A DNA stretch of 64,000 nt, from NCBI GenBank assembly GCA_027946365.1, contig JAPEUQ010000015.1:186001-250000 (forward strand), read 5' to 3'. The position numbers and the translations under genes are program-made. Below the pieces are notes generated by a model, which was not told the DNA's origin, ran no database searches, and saw only the letters and a list, made by a program, of their open reading frames with translations. This document shows, in pieces, positions 11,421-25,663 of this stretch. Source of the DNA: Kalmusia sp. IMI 367209. Its lineage: Eukaryota > Ascomycota > Dothideomycetes > Pleosporales > Didymosphaeriaceae. Each line of letters starts with the position of its first letter. Position 1 is the stretch's first letter.

Positions 11421-11614
11421 TGTCACGACTCAAGGTGCTTAGTACTTGATGGGCGCTATCGGGCGCCAGTTGACACTGATAGGGTCTATCATGTGATGCG
11501 GGGTTATATTATAGGGAAGCAGGCTGGCTTTGTCCAGCAGCGATTCGTCTATCCTACAATCTACTATTGATTCCCCGAAGCCGATGCTACACTGCTATAT
11601 CTGGTGACGTGACA
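11421..11614. mobile_element. Solo LTR, 194 bp, with 5-bp target duplication
   Basis: The unit starts TGTCACGACT and ends GGTGACGTGACA, giving TG...CA ends with the inverted ends TGTCAC/GTGACA. It is flanked by perfect CTAAT duplications at 11416-11420 and 11615-11619. No internal retroelement region is present, so it is the product of LTR-LTR recombination. It sits 14 bp from the preceding LTR. Confidence 0.85.
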
Positions 11615-11693
11615 CTAATCTACCGCGAATCTGACCACTTTCGACGGAGCATATTGGTTAGGAAAGATATAAAATATCATTCTCATAAAGTAT

Positions 11694-13206
11694 TTAAGTC
11701 CAGTGTACTTCATTTCGCCCATCAGCCACTACAATATTAAACCAATACAAAACCTCCTTGTCTGTGCGAATAGGTTTTGCCCCCTTGAGTAAATCACTCC
11801 GAAGCAGATCTTCTGTCGCCCAAGTCACCATGGCATAAGCAAAGCTCCTGGCGATACACTGCCGAGATCCAAGGCCAAAGGCGAAGCTATCTCGTAACAT
11901 CTCAGGGGTTGTGTTCAGCCATCGCTCGGGAACAAATTCATGCGGACGTGGGAATACCTCCGGATTCAGATGCAAACTATACGCGCTGCAGCCTACACTA
12001 GTGCCAGCTGGAATCGGGGGCAGACTGGAAATGTGCAATCCCCCCTCAGGTACAATGCGTGGCAGTCGCACTGGATTTGCGATGGACAATCGAAGGCTTT
12101 CCTTCACGATCGCGGTTAGATAGGGCAAAGACTGGGCATCAACATCCAGATTGTCTAGAATCTCTTGACGGGCGCGCGTATATCTATCAAAGGTAGTTGA
12201 GTATCAGCATGGATTCCTACTTTGTCCTCGCATCATCGACTCACATGTTCTCCTGTGTCCCAATGTTTTCAGCAAATATAGTTAAAGTCCTTGCTGCGGC
12301 ATCGGTTCCGGCAAATAAGATATCTACCACTTGTGAAATTGTTTCCTCCCGTGAAATACCAGCATCTAGAAGACGACCTTGATAAGTTTGCCTTGAGCCC
12401 TTCTCTTCACGCAAGCTTTCGTCAACGAGCTGAGCAGCAAATTCCTGAATTACGTCCGTGCTCTTCTCAATATCCTTCCTTTTGCTATGCATTCTAGCGG
12501 CCCAATGATCAACATGCCTAAAAAGCCATCCAGGCAGCAGGAAGAACCGACCACCCGCAGCAAAGCCATCGATGAATGCAGTGGCGCTAAGCCTATTCTT
12601 GCCAATGCCGTCAAATGACTTGCCAAGCAGATAGCAAGCAACACATTCAATAAACATGGCACGGAATAGATTCAAGACATCCACCGGACCGCCGGCTGCT
12701 TCAGCCTTCCTACGCTCCAGCTCAGTGGTCATAGCATTGACAACCTGTTTTACTACTGGTTTGCCCTTTAGGACCGCTTGTTGGGCAAAAAGAGGCGCCA
12801 CAGCTTTGGCCCTGACAGCTCTGTGCGCTGGGTCAAGGACTGAAAAGATGGTAGGAAAGCCATTGACGTCGACATTGCGATAATTCGGGGATTTGGGATA
12901 GCCGCCATTTTTTATGTAGATGGGTAGTACGGCTGCCCCATCGGATATGTCGATCTCATTAGGCGCGATGCGGATAACGGGTCCGTGCTTCTTGTGCAAA
13001 TCATCGAGGACAGTGCACTCGATACCCGTCCAGCTAAGATACCAAAGCCAGGTTGGAGTTAACCGGGCGATTAATGGGCCGGGCACATGTCGCAGAGGAT
13101 CTTGAAAAATTCTGGATAATCCAGTGTGAAGTATAATGTAAAGGATGATGATGTATACATTTGCTGGGGTCAATTGTTGGATCACCGACTCGGTAAACGT
13201 GGTCAT
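11694..13206 (-). CDS. Cytochrome P450 monooxygenase
   Basis: Two exons on the minus strand, 13206-12245 and 12183-11694, flank a 61-nt intron (donor GTGAGT, acceptor GATAG) and give 483 residues. The N-terminus has a hydrophobic anchor (NVYIIILYIILH) for the ER membrane, followed by a Pro-rich hinge. The I-helix reads DILFAGTDAAARTLT, the ExxR motif is KESLR, the PERW motif is present, and the heme-binding loop is FGLGSRQCIA with the Cys thiolate ligand. It resembles fungal P450s of secondary metabolism (trichodiene-oxygenase-like group), but the substrate cannot be read. The truncated flavin monooxygenase is the next gene on the same strand, suggesting remains of a biosynthetic cluster broken by transposons. 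The RIPed block begins 75 bp upstream of the start codon. Confidence 0.9.
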
Positions 13207-14313
13207 GGTGCGGGTGCTGGTGCGGGCACGGGCGGTGCGAATGGTAAGATATCCTGAAGAAAGCTGATGTCCGGAGAGCCAAGGTTGTAGATAACCTGAC
13301 CACGCTAAAAGCTCGCTTAGCTATTTTAGCTAAGCCGACCACATAGTTTTTAACCCTATTAACCTTTACTCTTATACTACCACCTAACTCTATAAACACG
13401 TTATAATTATATTAAAATAACTTTCTACCTTTATAAATATACCTAATAGCTATTACAACGAGTTCTAATCGCGTTATATATAGGGCCTATATATATACTA
13501 TATATAGTTACCTAGTCTATTTAGTAGTATCACTGCCTTCGAAGTAAAACCTATTAAGCTCTTAATTTATTTAGAATATATTCTTATAATTGGTAGGATG
13601 ATAAGGTGCTATACTTAGGTAAGCTTAAATATTATGTACGTAAGGATAACGCTCTCTATAGGGTAAGTAAATAGGTTTTTAACCTATTTAGAATATATTC
13701 TAGACTAAGTATTTATGATAATAGATATACTAACCTATTCTAAATATATTTAGAAATAACTATAGACGCTTAGCGCATTAGTAAACTATATTAAAAATAT
13801 TACCTAAGTATTACTCTAGGCAAGTTAATAGTAATTAGAAACCTAAGTATAGAGAAAATTTATACTACTAAAGATATATTATTTTTTAATATATTCTAAA
13901 CATCTACTTATATTAAAATAATCTAGTATAAGGCTATTATAGATTACTATAAGGAAGCGGACCTAATCCTAACTAGTTCTTAATATATTTTAACTCTACT
14001 ACCTCCTTCTTATAAGAAGACCTTTAGGTTAAAGCCGTCTATAAAGCGTTCTAAAGTCGTTCTAAAGAAGTTATTAATTAAAAAATAAAAGATTTTAGTC
14101 TATAATTATATGAATAAGGTTAAAGATATATTTAAAGATAATATAGATCCTATCTTAAAAGGTTTATATTATATTCCTAATGTGTTTTATAGATTAACAG
14201 GGATATAATAAGGATAAGGTTAAAAAATATAGTAGTTAAGTCCTATACGCGTTTTATAAGAATAATTTCTCTAATAGTAAGTATTCTTAACCTATTCTAA
14301 AGTTATTCCTAAC

Positions 14314-14536
14314 TGTGAGGTCTAGTTATAGGCAATAGTATATGCTTTACACTAGAATTAATAGTAAAAGGATAACTCTAGTTATATTAAGTGAATAATA
14401 CTTAACGTTCCTAAAATAAGTATATAGTATAGGTTTTACGCAGCTCATTCGCTTAGCTTTCTTAGCGCACTAGACCCTATTAATCCTAGCATAATATATC
14501 TTAATACTATAATAACTTTATAATATCCTTATTATA
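14314..14536 (-). repeat. 3' LTR of the nested retrotransposon
   Basis: It aligns throughout with 20683-20903, differing mostly by C/T and G/A changes as expected from RIP. Shared words include aattaatagtaaaagga and agcgcactagaccctatta (ggcgcactag in the other copy). Confidence 0.88.
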
Positions 14537-17500
14537 GAATCTCCCTCTAGCTGTAGTCCTTGCAGCTGCTATAGCCTTAATAAAACCTCACCTTATAAGA
14601 AAAGAAAAGAGTATCTATAGTATTAACGTTTCCTATATATATTATAGATATATATTATGTATGTACTATATTCGTAATAGGTGCGGTGTATATATTATTA
14701 TACTAAGATTCTATACCTTCTATTTTTAAGATCTCGCCTATGTAGCGGTGAGTTTATAGTATAAATAGATAATCTCTTTTATTTTAATCTTATTATAATA
14801 CTATATTAATCTTCTTATTCTTAATATTATATATATACCACTTTAGCGTATATAAAGCGCATATGACTCACTTACTCCTAAATTAATTATTATAGTTTAT
14901 TATCTACTTCCTAAGTATATTAAGAAGACTATATTACGTAATATATATGATTTCATGTAGAGTACTATTATTAAATATACTAACTAAGTTACTCTTATTA
15001 CGACTTATATATATTATACGTAGAGTTTAATTAAGCTACTAGGCGATTATAAAAGTCTAAGAAGTACTATTATAAATATTATAAGGATGGTAATTAGGGT
15101 AGCTATATCTTAGTAGATTATATAGGTTATACGCTATATATACGCCTTAACTAATATTTATAGATACTAGTAATAATAAATGACTACTTAAATTATCTTT
15201 ATAAGTTTTATGACTGGTATTACGTCGCTATTACTAATATTTTAACTATAGCTACTTATAGACTAATCTAGAGATTTAGGCTTAAGGCGTAAAGTTTATA
15301 TAGGCTTAGAAATAGTTTAACTTAGAGCTAGTAAACTATAGGTACGTTATAGTATATTTTAGAACTCTAATAGATTTAGCTATCTAAGTTCCTACTATAA
15401 GCCTCTAATTTCTTAGTTTAATTCTTTAGAAGTAGTACTACGTCGCTACTACTCTTAAAGCTCTAGCTAGTCTTATTTCTATTATATAAGGATTGGTATG
15501 TTTATACTTTAAATATACTTAGAGTATATATTAATATTTTCTTAGATTAATACTATAGTCTAGGCCCTTTAGGCCGCTTAGGCGGCGGGTTAGGGTGGCG
15601 GTTAAGATAACTCTAATAATAATAATAATAATAATAATAGTAGTGCCTTAGTAGATCTACTTAAGTAGTTAATTAAGGATGTGATTAATAAGGTAGCGGG
15701 TAATAAGGAGATAGTTGGCGGTAGTAGTAATACTAAGTAAAATATTTAGTATATATAGAACACGGATCTCTAGTAAAGCTTATCTTTTCTTTTTCTACCT
15801 TCTAGTATTTATATTTTAAGTAGATACCCTATAGACCGCATAGTCCCTAAATAATCCTATTTAATAGTTATACCTTATATGCGCCTTTATACTCTTAACT
15901 TCTTTTTTATGGGTGAAGATCCTTTCTTCTATTTAAAAGTCTATATTAGCTTATCTATATTTTTAAAATCCGCTTCTGGAGTCTAGATATCTTAAGATTT
16001 ATTATAGCCTTTCTAGTAGAATAGATATTATTATTATCTTTTTTATCCTTCTTACTAGGATTTTTCTACTTCCTAGATTTCTTCTCCTTTAGGTATAACC
16101 TCTGGCGGTAGGGTATTATCTTCTTATCCTTATTTTAGTTTTTAACGTTTAAGGAGTGAAATATAGAAGACGTTATAAATATAATAGTTAGGTAAGAGGA
16201 GTAAATAATATACCTATATTTTAACTACGTCTTATACTTAAAAAGATCTAATAAACTTACTAGAAAGCTTTTTACTAGATTAATAGGATATATAAATATA
16301 TTTTATACTTAGTAATACTAGGTCTCTTTAGCGGAAGGACTCTAGTTTATACTTTTATTATAATATTAACTCTAATATTCTTAGGCTATTTAGAGATATT
16401 TCATAAGTAATACTTTTACGCTATATATATATTTTATTCTATTAACTATATCTAGTATCTCCTCTTACCTACTGTCTATAGGAGGCGTTATAAGGATAGG
16501 TACTTTCTATATATAGCGTAGAATGGCGTTATCTTTATAGATTCATATATAGAGTTATTATAAGTAAATTAGACTATTAATAGTAATATAACTTAGTTCT
16601 CCTATAAAGTTAATGTGAATATCTATAGATATTATTCTAAGATCTAATTCTGGCGTTCTATTTACCCGTCTATTTATAGGTGGAAGGTGGTACTTAACCT
16701 ATACTTTATCTATAGTTAGTAGTATATTTCTATCTAAAATATAGAGGTAAAGATAGATCCTCTATCTAATATAATATCTTTCTATATACTAAACTTTAGG
16801 ATAACCTCCTAAAGTAGGTATTAGTAAATTATCTTACATCCTATAACTTTAGTACTAGGATATAGATAGCTATCTTAGAGAAGTAGTATACGATTACTAG
16901 GATTATATTAAAGATATAGCCTATATAATTCTTAATTAGGGTAATCCTATAATAAAGTCTAGTAAGACTTCCTTAAAGATATCTCCTAGAACTAGTAAAG
17001 ATGCTAGCTTATTATACTTACTATACCTTAGAGCTTTACTCTTTAGTAAATAGTATATATTTTTATATATTTCTAAACGTCTTGACTTATACTAGGCTAA
17101 TAGTAGATCCTCTTAATAAGCTTAAGCGTCCTATATATACTAAAATGGCCTATTATACACGTATTATAGTTCTGAAATAAAATCTCTTACCTAATAACTA
17201 GTTTATTTAGAATATATAATCTATTATTATATCTCAGGACTTCCTTTTATTAAGGCGCTAAATATGCGCCTTTCTATGTTTTTAAATACTATCCTTACTC
17301 ACTAAGCGGGCAATATACTTAATAGTAAAGATATTCTTTTTACTAAAACTATCTTATCTTAGTAAATAGATTAGATTCTACTATTATAGGTTCGCTATTA
17401 ACCAACACCCTAACTAGTAAGCGTGGTATGTATAGCGTATATACTATGGTATCAGTAGTAGAGCCCTTTATAGATCTATAAATATTAGTTATGTATATCT

Positions 17501-20500
17501 TATATATACCTAATAAGCTAAGCTTATTTATGAATCCTCTTACTCTACTATATTTATCCCTTAATAGTAACTTATTCTGTAGGGTAGGCAATAAATGGGT
17601 TAGTAATAGATTCTCTTATATATAATCTATCCTTCTTAATGGCCTATCTGTAGGATTTGTTTTTCCTAGGCGATATTCCACCTTAAAATTAAAAGCTACT
17701 AGGTATATTACCTAATATACTTATTATAGGCTTAGCCTCTATATAGCGTATATACCGCGCAGGTTATTATAATTACTTAGCACCTAAATAGTGTACTGTG
17801 CACTATCTAAATAATGTCTCCACTATTTAAAATAGTAAATAATAGTAAGAAGCTTAAGGTTATAAACTTTGTAATTAAGCTCTATAGCTTAAAGTTTTCT
17901 TAAAGCAAAAGTAACTAGATGCTATTTCTAATCTTTAAATAGCTATAATAGAATACTAGAGATTATAAAAGTAGATGTATCTATCTCTAATTAAATAGTA
18001 GCGCAGGGTTAAAGTGACGTAGGATAGATATATTTAAAAAGCGCTCTTTAAGTCTTTTAAAGATATTTTTAGCTTTTATATTTTACTAGAATTTTATTCT
18101 TTCTTTAGTAGATCTAATAGAGGAGCGGTTTCTTTTATATAATCTTTAATAAAATATTAATAGAAATTTATAAATTCTAGAAATAACTAGAGTTCTTTAA
18201 TATTTATTAGTTATAATTATCTAGTTATTATCTCCGTGCGTACAGGATCCGCGCAGATACCTTATATACTAATAATAAAGCTAAGGAAATGTATATTATC
18301 TAAAGTAAACGTGTACTTCCCTAAATTAATAAAAAGCTTAGCTTTCGTAATAATTTAAGTATAGAGCGTATAACATATTAGTAGAGCATAATATCCTTAC
18401 TATAAGTATAAATAAATATATTATCTAGGTATATAATATATATATAGTCTAGGTGCTATACTAGTACCTTATTAATATATATCTAAAAACTCGTGGGTGC
18501 GTTTATTAATCTAAAAGGTATAACTAGATATTTAAAATAACTATATCGAGTTTAGAATACCATTTTCTATTTATCCTCTACCTAAATCCAAATTCTATAG
18601 TAGATATTATAAAGGTCTAGAGTCGTGTAGTAATATATACTTAATAGGCGATTAAGTATCTCTCCAACTAAAGGAGTATATAATAATCCTTAATAGTAAT
18701 AGCGTTAAGTCCCCTATAGTTAATATAAAGTTGTAACGTTCTATTCTTTTTTAGAATAAATAAAATTAGTACTCTAGCGGGGCTAATACTATGCCTAATC
18801 TACCCCTTTTTAAGAGTATCTTCTAAGTACTCTTAGAGTACTTAAAGCTCACGCGCTAAAAGGTTATATAAAGGCCTATAGAGAGGTTCCTTCCCCTCTA
18901 TAATAGGGATTATATGATTAGATTCTTTAAATTTTAGAAGAGTAGATACTACTTCCTTATTAAATATATTACTATATTCATATAATACGTCTAGGAGACT
19001 TAGTACTTACGCTATATACGCTTTATTAATATAAGTAAGACGTTCTAAGCTTACACTAGTAGTCTATAAAACTCCTAGAAGGAATAGGTTAGAGTTAGTT
19101 TACTTAATTTTCTTTTTAAAATTTTATATAGTAATAAGTTATATAGTAGCTTTAGTATAACCTTAATACCATATTTAAGCACCATAACTAAGATGGATAT
19201 CTCCTTCTTATAAGAATGGGTTTTCTAATAAGAGAGAAATCTCTTCTTTATTAACGCTATAGACTGTCGTTATTATATGGTATTAAACACCTATGTCATC
19301 TATTAGATATACTTAGAGCATATAAGTAGTATAGATACTCTAATATTAGACTTTAATCTATTCTAGTTTTAGAAGCTTAGCTTTTAATAGGTTATAAGTC
19401 TATCTCTATAGCGATCCTTTGGCTAATTAGACTAATATTAGTTTATAGATTAAGAATAGTTTAAAGTTACTATTCTAGGCCTATATTTTTAACTACGCTA
19501 TATATGCGCTTTATGCCCAGTAGAATATGTATTAGTAGACGCCTTACTATCCCTAGGTTATTAGTAAGGCTCAACCTTTTCCCACCTTATTAATTTATAT
19601 AGGGATTTAATTTAGGTTACTACTCTAGTATTCATTTACGTAGTGGCTGACCTTATTATATTTATAGTATATAATGTTTTTCTTATTATAAGGTCTACCT
19701 CTATTATTAGATATTTATTAATTTAGTATAGCCTCTTTATATTTTACCTTTAATATATAGCGGCTATAATATTTCTATATTAGTAATATATAGCGTAGAT
19801 TCCGCTTGAGTGTAGAGCCTAACGCAATGAGGTCTTCTCTTATAGTAAATATTTAATAATAGTTAGTAATTACCCTCTATAGCTTAGGTCTTAATTTTAA
19901 GAAAAGGTGTTATACCCTTTATTCCTCAGTATAGGGTGTGTTAATCCTTAATAATATTAAGATAGGTTATAAAAAGAATGGACTATTTAGTCCTTCTACT
20001 ATATAGCTTAAGTATACGCTATAGCTACTTAAACTGCGATTTACTAGATTAAAAAGTAAGTTAAGTATATACTACTTAAAGTATTTCTAGGTAGGTGTCT
20101 CCCTTTAGTCTTAAAGGTACGTTTATAATATATACTATAACTCTCTAGAGTTACCTTCTAGGTACTATATCGCCTAGATAACTTTATCCATATCTAGTAA
20201 GAATTCTTATGGTAGGAGAGGCGAAATGCCACCTTATATAAATAAAAGAATTTATAATATTCTTTAAATTTTTACCCTTATATTTAGCTGAGTCTTTTAG
20301 TTTAAGCGTATATTTATTATATATTACTAGAAACGTTCTAGGTATATTTTACTTATATATATTAGTACTTTAGACTTTAGCCTCCTTAATAGGAGTAGTT
20401 AGGCTAGGGGTTTAATTTAAGTTTTCGAGTTCCATAATTTTAGCCTTAAGGGCGTATAGTTATTATAGGGCGTGAAGTTCATCATGCCTCCTTTTTATAA

Positions 20501-20682
20501 TTAAGATACGCTCTTCTAGCGTTAAAGATAGGCTAGGATTACGCATAGGTTGTTTCTCTCTTAGGTATTAGATGGGTGCGTCTTTATTATCCTAAAAGAT
20601 TATAGATAAGGTTTATTTTCTATTTATTACTCGTATGACTTTTAGAGCCATCCTTAGACTATTATAATAAGAAGTATTATTA

Positions 20683-20903
20683 TATAAGGTCTAGTTATAG
20701 ATAATAGTATATACTTCACACTAGAATTAATAGTAAAAGGATGACTCTAGTTATATTAAGTAAATAATACTTAACATTTCTAAAATAAGCGTAGCGTAGA
20801 TTTTACGTAGCTTATTTACTTAGCTTTCTTGGCGCACTAGACCCTATTAATTCTAGTATAATGTGTCTTAACATTATAGTAACTTTATAATATCCTTGTT
20901 ACA
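20683..20903 (-). repeat. 5' LTR of the nested retrotransposon
   Basis: It begins at TATAAGG (TGTGAGG in the other LTR) and ends CTTGTTACA. The 5-bp duplication CTAAC follows at once. In the element's own orientation (minus) this is the upstream LTR. Confidence 0.87.
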
Positions 20904-23900
20904 CTAACCTTTTTTAGCCTATATATTCTTAAAGGATTATTATTCTTACTCTACTATGACTAGACTGGCCATGAAGATGATAATAACTTAGAGAATAGTA
21001 AATCTAAGGATAATAAAAGTATTACAAATAGTAAAGTAATAGATAAGTAGAAAAACTAATTATAAATAGGTTTTTAATCTATTCTAGTCTTTATCTTAGT
21101 TTAGCTTTAACTTTAGATACCCTTTTCCTTACTAGTTAGGTTCCTAAACTATTTAAAATATATTCTAAATAGTTGGATAGCTAGCCTCTATCTTAATAAT
21201 AATTACTTAATCTATAATTCTCTAATTTATTATAATTTTTAGCTACTTATGTTTTTAATTTTATTATTACTTATATTTATTTAAGATCTCTATTTCATTA
21301 TTTCAAAGTCTTATATAAACGGCTTATAAATATATTTTAAATATAATCTTACTTCTCTAATACCTTTCTTATTATCTCTAGCTCTAACTTAAGCTTTATA
21401 TTCTCTAATTCTAGTCTTTTTATATTAGCCTCCTTTTCTTAAAGCTTAAGCTTAGTCTATCTAGTTTAGATGTTAAGATTCTACTAAATAGCTTAATATT
21501 ATAGTAAGGACTTTTATAATAGCGTTTTAAACGGGATCTAAATATATTAGGAGCTTAATAATAAGAAAGATGAAGCTTATAAACCTAATAGAAATTTTTA
21601 GCTACTATCTATATACGTTTTAATCTTGTATAGGGCCTTATAAAGCCAGATAATAAGCTTTAAAATAGTAAAGCTTCCTCCCTATCTTTAGCTAAATCCT
21701 TATTATCTTTAGGGTAGTAAGACTTTTGTCGTTTTCGTTCTAAACGCGTTAGAAATAGGTTCTAAAAGTATATAGTAGATTTCTTACTTTCTCTTTATAT
21801 TTCTATCCTATAGTAAGTAGATAGGAGGTAGCTTAATAATTATATCGTATATCTATCTTATTCTAGGTAAGCATTTAGTTAATATCTCTATTATTAAGTT
21901 TTATTACTCTATAAACTTTAGAATACGTTAATAACCCTTCTAGAATAACTTATATTATAATAGTAGGTAGTAAGCGTAATCATTTATTATATAAATAAGA
22001 CTTCTTACCAGACTATTTAATATGGTTTAATATCTCCTTAAGCTTATACTAAGACTTTCTACTTATAAAGGTAAGATTCTTATTAAGATCTATAGTAAGG
22101 ATATAATTATTCTTATTCTTTACCTATTTAGAGATAGCTGGGTCCTTAGATACTAGTAAATACGTTAGGAAGCCGTTTAGAACCTATTAAAATAATAGAC
22201 TTATATATAAGTAGATAATAAAGTTTATTCCACTAAGCCTATATCTCTATAGTAAGTAGAGCTTTCATCTTATAATAAATAGAAGTAGGGTACTTAAATA
22301 CCCATTTATAGCTTATATAATACCTCTTTTAAAGTAGGCTTTATAGAACTTAATTATATAATAAAGCTGCCACTACTAATTATAATTAAGGGGATTAATA
22401 GTATATAAATACCTTCCAAACCCTTTTAGAATATAATTAAAATAGATTTATTACTTAGTTTTAAAATACTTACTGCCCATCTACTTCCTATCCATATTAA
22501 TAGTAATTCCAATTAAACCTATTTAGTAAATATATTTCCACTTAATAGGTATCTATGTAAGACGTTCTACCTAGTTAAATAGTATCTAAAAAGCTTTAGA
22601 ATATAATCTCTACTTATCTAAACTAATATAGAGCTAGGTAAATATAAATACTAATTATATAAATAGTTAATAATACGTTTAGAATAAATTTATATACATT
22701 TCCTATAAGACTCGTTAAAATATATTACTATAAGTTCTTTTTAGCTATACCCAGTTCTTTTATGTGAAAGATTAACCTAAAATATAAAGAGGTTAGCTAA
22801 AACCTAAGCTACTACTTTCATATAGTAAGGATTATTATACTAAGCTTATGAGAGAAGATTTTATGGATATAACCCTAGAAAGCGTTAGGATAGATTCTAA
22901 ATAACTTATAAATCTATTATAGACTTTATTAAGATTCTAGTACCTTTTTACATTTCAAATTACACGCCTGTAATATCTTAATTAAATAGAAATATAATAA
23001 GCTTTTCTTAATAGATTATAACTTATAGTTGATCTAGGTTATTAAGGCTTATATAAACCTGGCTAAAAGATAACTTATTATACTTCTAATAGAATTCGTC
23101 TAAAAAGGGCTATAAAGGAATAAAGTTAGTTAGAAATATATTAGTAATAATATAGGAATAGGTTATAAATAACTTATTAATAGTTAGACTTAGATTATTT
23201 ACTCTTCTAACTAGATCTACTATCTCCTAAGTAAGTAGCTCAGGTAGCTTACTAGGAGGAGGTGGAGCATAGTAATGGACCCTATATAACATAAATAGAT
23301 AGAACGGGTTCTTAATAAGATTAGTAGAAATAAGTATACTAAACTCCACGTTATAGTATACCCTAGAAAGCTTCCTAAGGCCTTATAGGTAATTAATATC
23401 TAGTATATAGGTTATGAACGCGTTTAGAACATAATAAGAATAGAAATATAAACTATAATTCCTAAGTTTTAATCTTATAGATAGAATTACCGCATAGGTA
23501 TCTAATTAATCTCCTCTAGTAGGTAAACTACTTAAGAATAGCTCTAAAGGTGTTCTATATAATATTTATTATATAGAATTTTAAAAAAATATTTTTAGTC
23601 TATTGTATCGTCCAGTGTCAGCTTACACAGCTAATATACTATGCCTAGTGGCTAGAAAGGCTCTAAATAGATTAGAACGCGTTCTTAACTTCTTTAGTAA
23701 ACTTACGATATTTCGCTAAGGCTTTAATAGTAGTCTATAAGTGTCCTTAGTATTAGGATAAGCGATACCACTCACAAATTAAACTATAAATATAGTATAA
23801 AGACTATATTAGTTAGAATAATATTCTTAATCTATTTAAAATATATATCTTATAGACTTTTTCTTTCTCTCATCTATTTCTCTCTATATATATTAATTTA

Positions 23901-24822
23901 AGCATTTTAGATCTGTTCCTAAGTCTCTAGCGTAATATATATATAAGAGAACGTTACTAATGTATTATTAAGATATTCATAATATTTTATACCTATATAG
24001 GTATATTAATGCCTAATTACTAGTCTATCTAGGTAGGGGATATTATTTACTTACCTAGGCCTTTCTATTTCTTATAATATTGCACCTAATGGGTTAGGAA
24101 TATATTATAAACTAGTTACTAACGTGTTTATATATATAGTATATCTTCTAGTATTTACTCTATTAATAGACGATTTTGCCCTATATAAATATAAAAGATA
24201 TACTTATTTATACTTATTTAGGGTATTCTGGTAGTAGAGTAATTTATATAATAGTTACTATTATAAGAGGCGGGTTACTAGATATAAGGATAGTAATAGG
24301 TATATTATTATCCTAATTTATTAGGAACGTATTCTAAATAGTATAGGAATAGGTTATATACTTTATCTCTCTCCTCCTTATTAATTTCTTATTAATCTTC
24401 TTCCTCCTCCCCCTCTCTCTATAGTTACTATATTACTACTAGTATCTCTATCATCGCTACTGCTATTATTAGAACTATAAGCTCTAATAGGAAGACCTAT
24501 AATAGTTAAAACACGTTGGCAATATATTATAGATATAATAAGAGTTATAAACCCTATTACTAGGCCATAATATCTTTACTATCTTAATATGGATTTATTA
24601 GGGTAGTATATAGAGGAAGATTTCTATAAAAATAAGTTAGGAATAGTTCATTCCTATATTAACTTAGCGTAGAGGAAGAAGGAAGCGAAAAGATATATAA
24701 CTAGGAAAAACTTAACCTAACTAATAAATTTGTTAGCCTACTAAGATCTACTAGCGTAGAAAAATTTTCTGGTCGCCTGAGGTCTTCCCGTGGTGGGGTT
24801 ACCTGCATGCACCCGGAGAGCC

Positions 24823-25663
24823 GCAGAGGTAATCAGTTCATGTGAGTGTCTGCCTAATGGGCACTCATGCAGGCTGGCTGCACTGATAAGATACCCTGCT
24901 CGCAAACAGGCGGGGCCCGAGGCTAGAGGCTAATTGATCCGGTTGCCTGACGATCTTTCGTGTTGCCTTTGTCGTAGGGGCCCATGGTCACATCGTTCAT
25001 GTGAAAGAAACTTGGGATACAAATAATGAAGCTGCAGAATCAGCGCCTATAGATGCCAGCCACCTGGTACGTGGTGCGGGGTAAATCCATGTCACGCCAA
25101 CCGATCACAAACTTTCAGCTCTATCCCGCTCAATGCTGAGTGGATACACGAACTCAAGGGTGGTTGAAAAATGCAGACATTGGTTATTCTTTCCTGCTGT
25201 GGCTTATGGGGCACCTCCCAATTTACTGATACTTGGAATTAAGAAAAGAACCGCGTCATAACCGCCTGTGAGCCATCTATGCGTCCGCATCAAGCAATTA
25301 GCGGGAGTGAGCCTCCTTTAAATCGCAGCTGGTGCTACATGTGGTCGTCATATGCCTTCCAAGCTTCCTCATCCGCTTGCTGAAACATCCCGATGCTGCC
25401 TGTGCAGGCGCAAGGCTGTGGAACGATTCCAGAACTCGTTCACTTATAAAATTGGGAATGACTCCATATCATAGAGCGAGAAGGCTTGAAATACAATTCA
25501 TCCCCCTTGATCCATGTATTTTAATATTCAAACTTTGACTATATCACTATTAGGGTTTTAATGCGCCGATGTTGGCAATCCGACGACCATCTCAAGTATA
25601 CGCAGCTGAGCAAGCGACCTACGGCTTGTAGACGAATTCTTTCTACCAGTAGAATCTGTTAAT
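24823..25663. other. Spacer and promoter region of the NLR-like gene
   Basis: Base composition returns to normal immediately after the transposon's target duplication. Only one short frame (25332-25538 plus) occurs and I see no motif in it. The last 200 bp are the probable promoter and leader of the gene at 25664. Confidence 0.4.

Larger units (their letters stand above)
14314..20903 (-). mobile_element. Nested, RIP-mutated LTR retrotransposon (Ty3/gypsy-like), 6.59 kb
   Basis: Direct repeats of about 222 bp at 14314-14536 and 20683-20903 are LTRs, flanked by perfect 5-bp duplications CTAAC at 14309-14313 and 20904-20908. Inside, a minus-strand frame near 18411-18434 reads IYLDNIFI, a RIP-altered reverse-transcriptase YLDD box, and a gag-like opening frame is seen on the minus strand near 20.5 kb. 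The element is therefore inserted in minus orientation, with pol ahead of 14.5 kb. Stop codons are everywhere and no gene is functional. It interrupts the TIR transposon 13281-24812. Confidence 0.88.
13281..24812 (-). mobile_element. RIP-mutated TIR transposon (same family as 52182-57465), with nested LTR retrotransposon
   Basis: The whole block is A/T-dominated with CpA and TpG almost gone. It is bounded by a perfect 10-bp duplication, CCGGAGAGCC at 13271-13280 and 24813-24822. The right end, read inward on the minus strand, starts GTGCATGCAGGTAACC, matching GTGCATGTAGTTGAGCC at the left end of the 52182 element and continuing with shared CTCAGGCGACC. The left end contains gaccacgctaaaagctcgc, matching the right end of the 52182 element. 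So this is an inverted copy of the same family. Removing the nested retrotransposon leaves about 4.9 kb, close to the 5.28 kb of the intact copy. No frame survives. Confidence 0.88.

Noticed and set aside
17349..17591. Coding frame in the RIPed block
   Set aside because: It is an isolated open stretch inside the pol region of the mutated retrotransposon, surrounded by stops.
13300..24800. Centromere or unknown AT-rich chromosomal domain
   Set aside because: The block is fully accounted for by one TIR element and a nested LTR element, each with target duplications.
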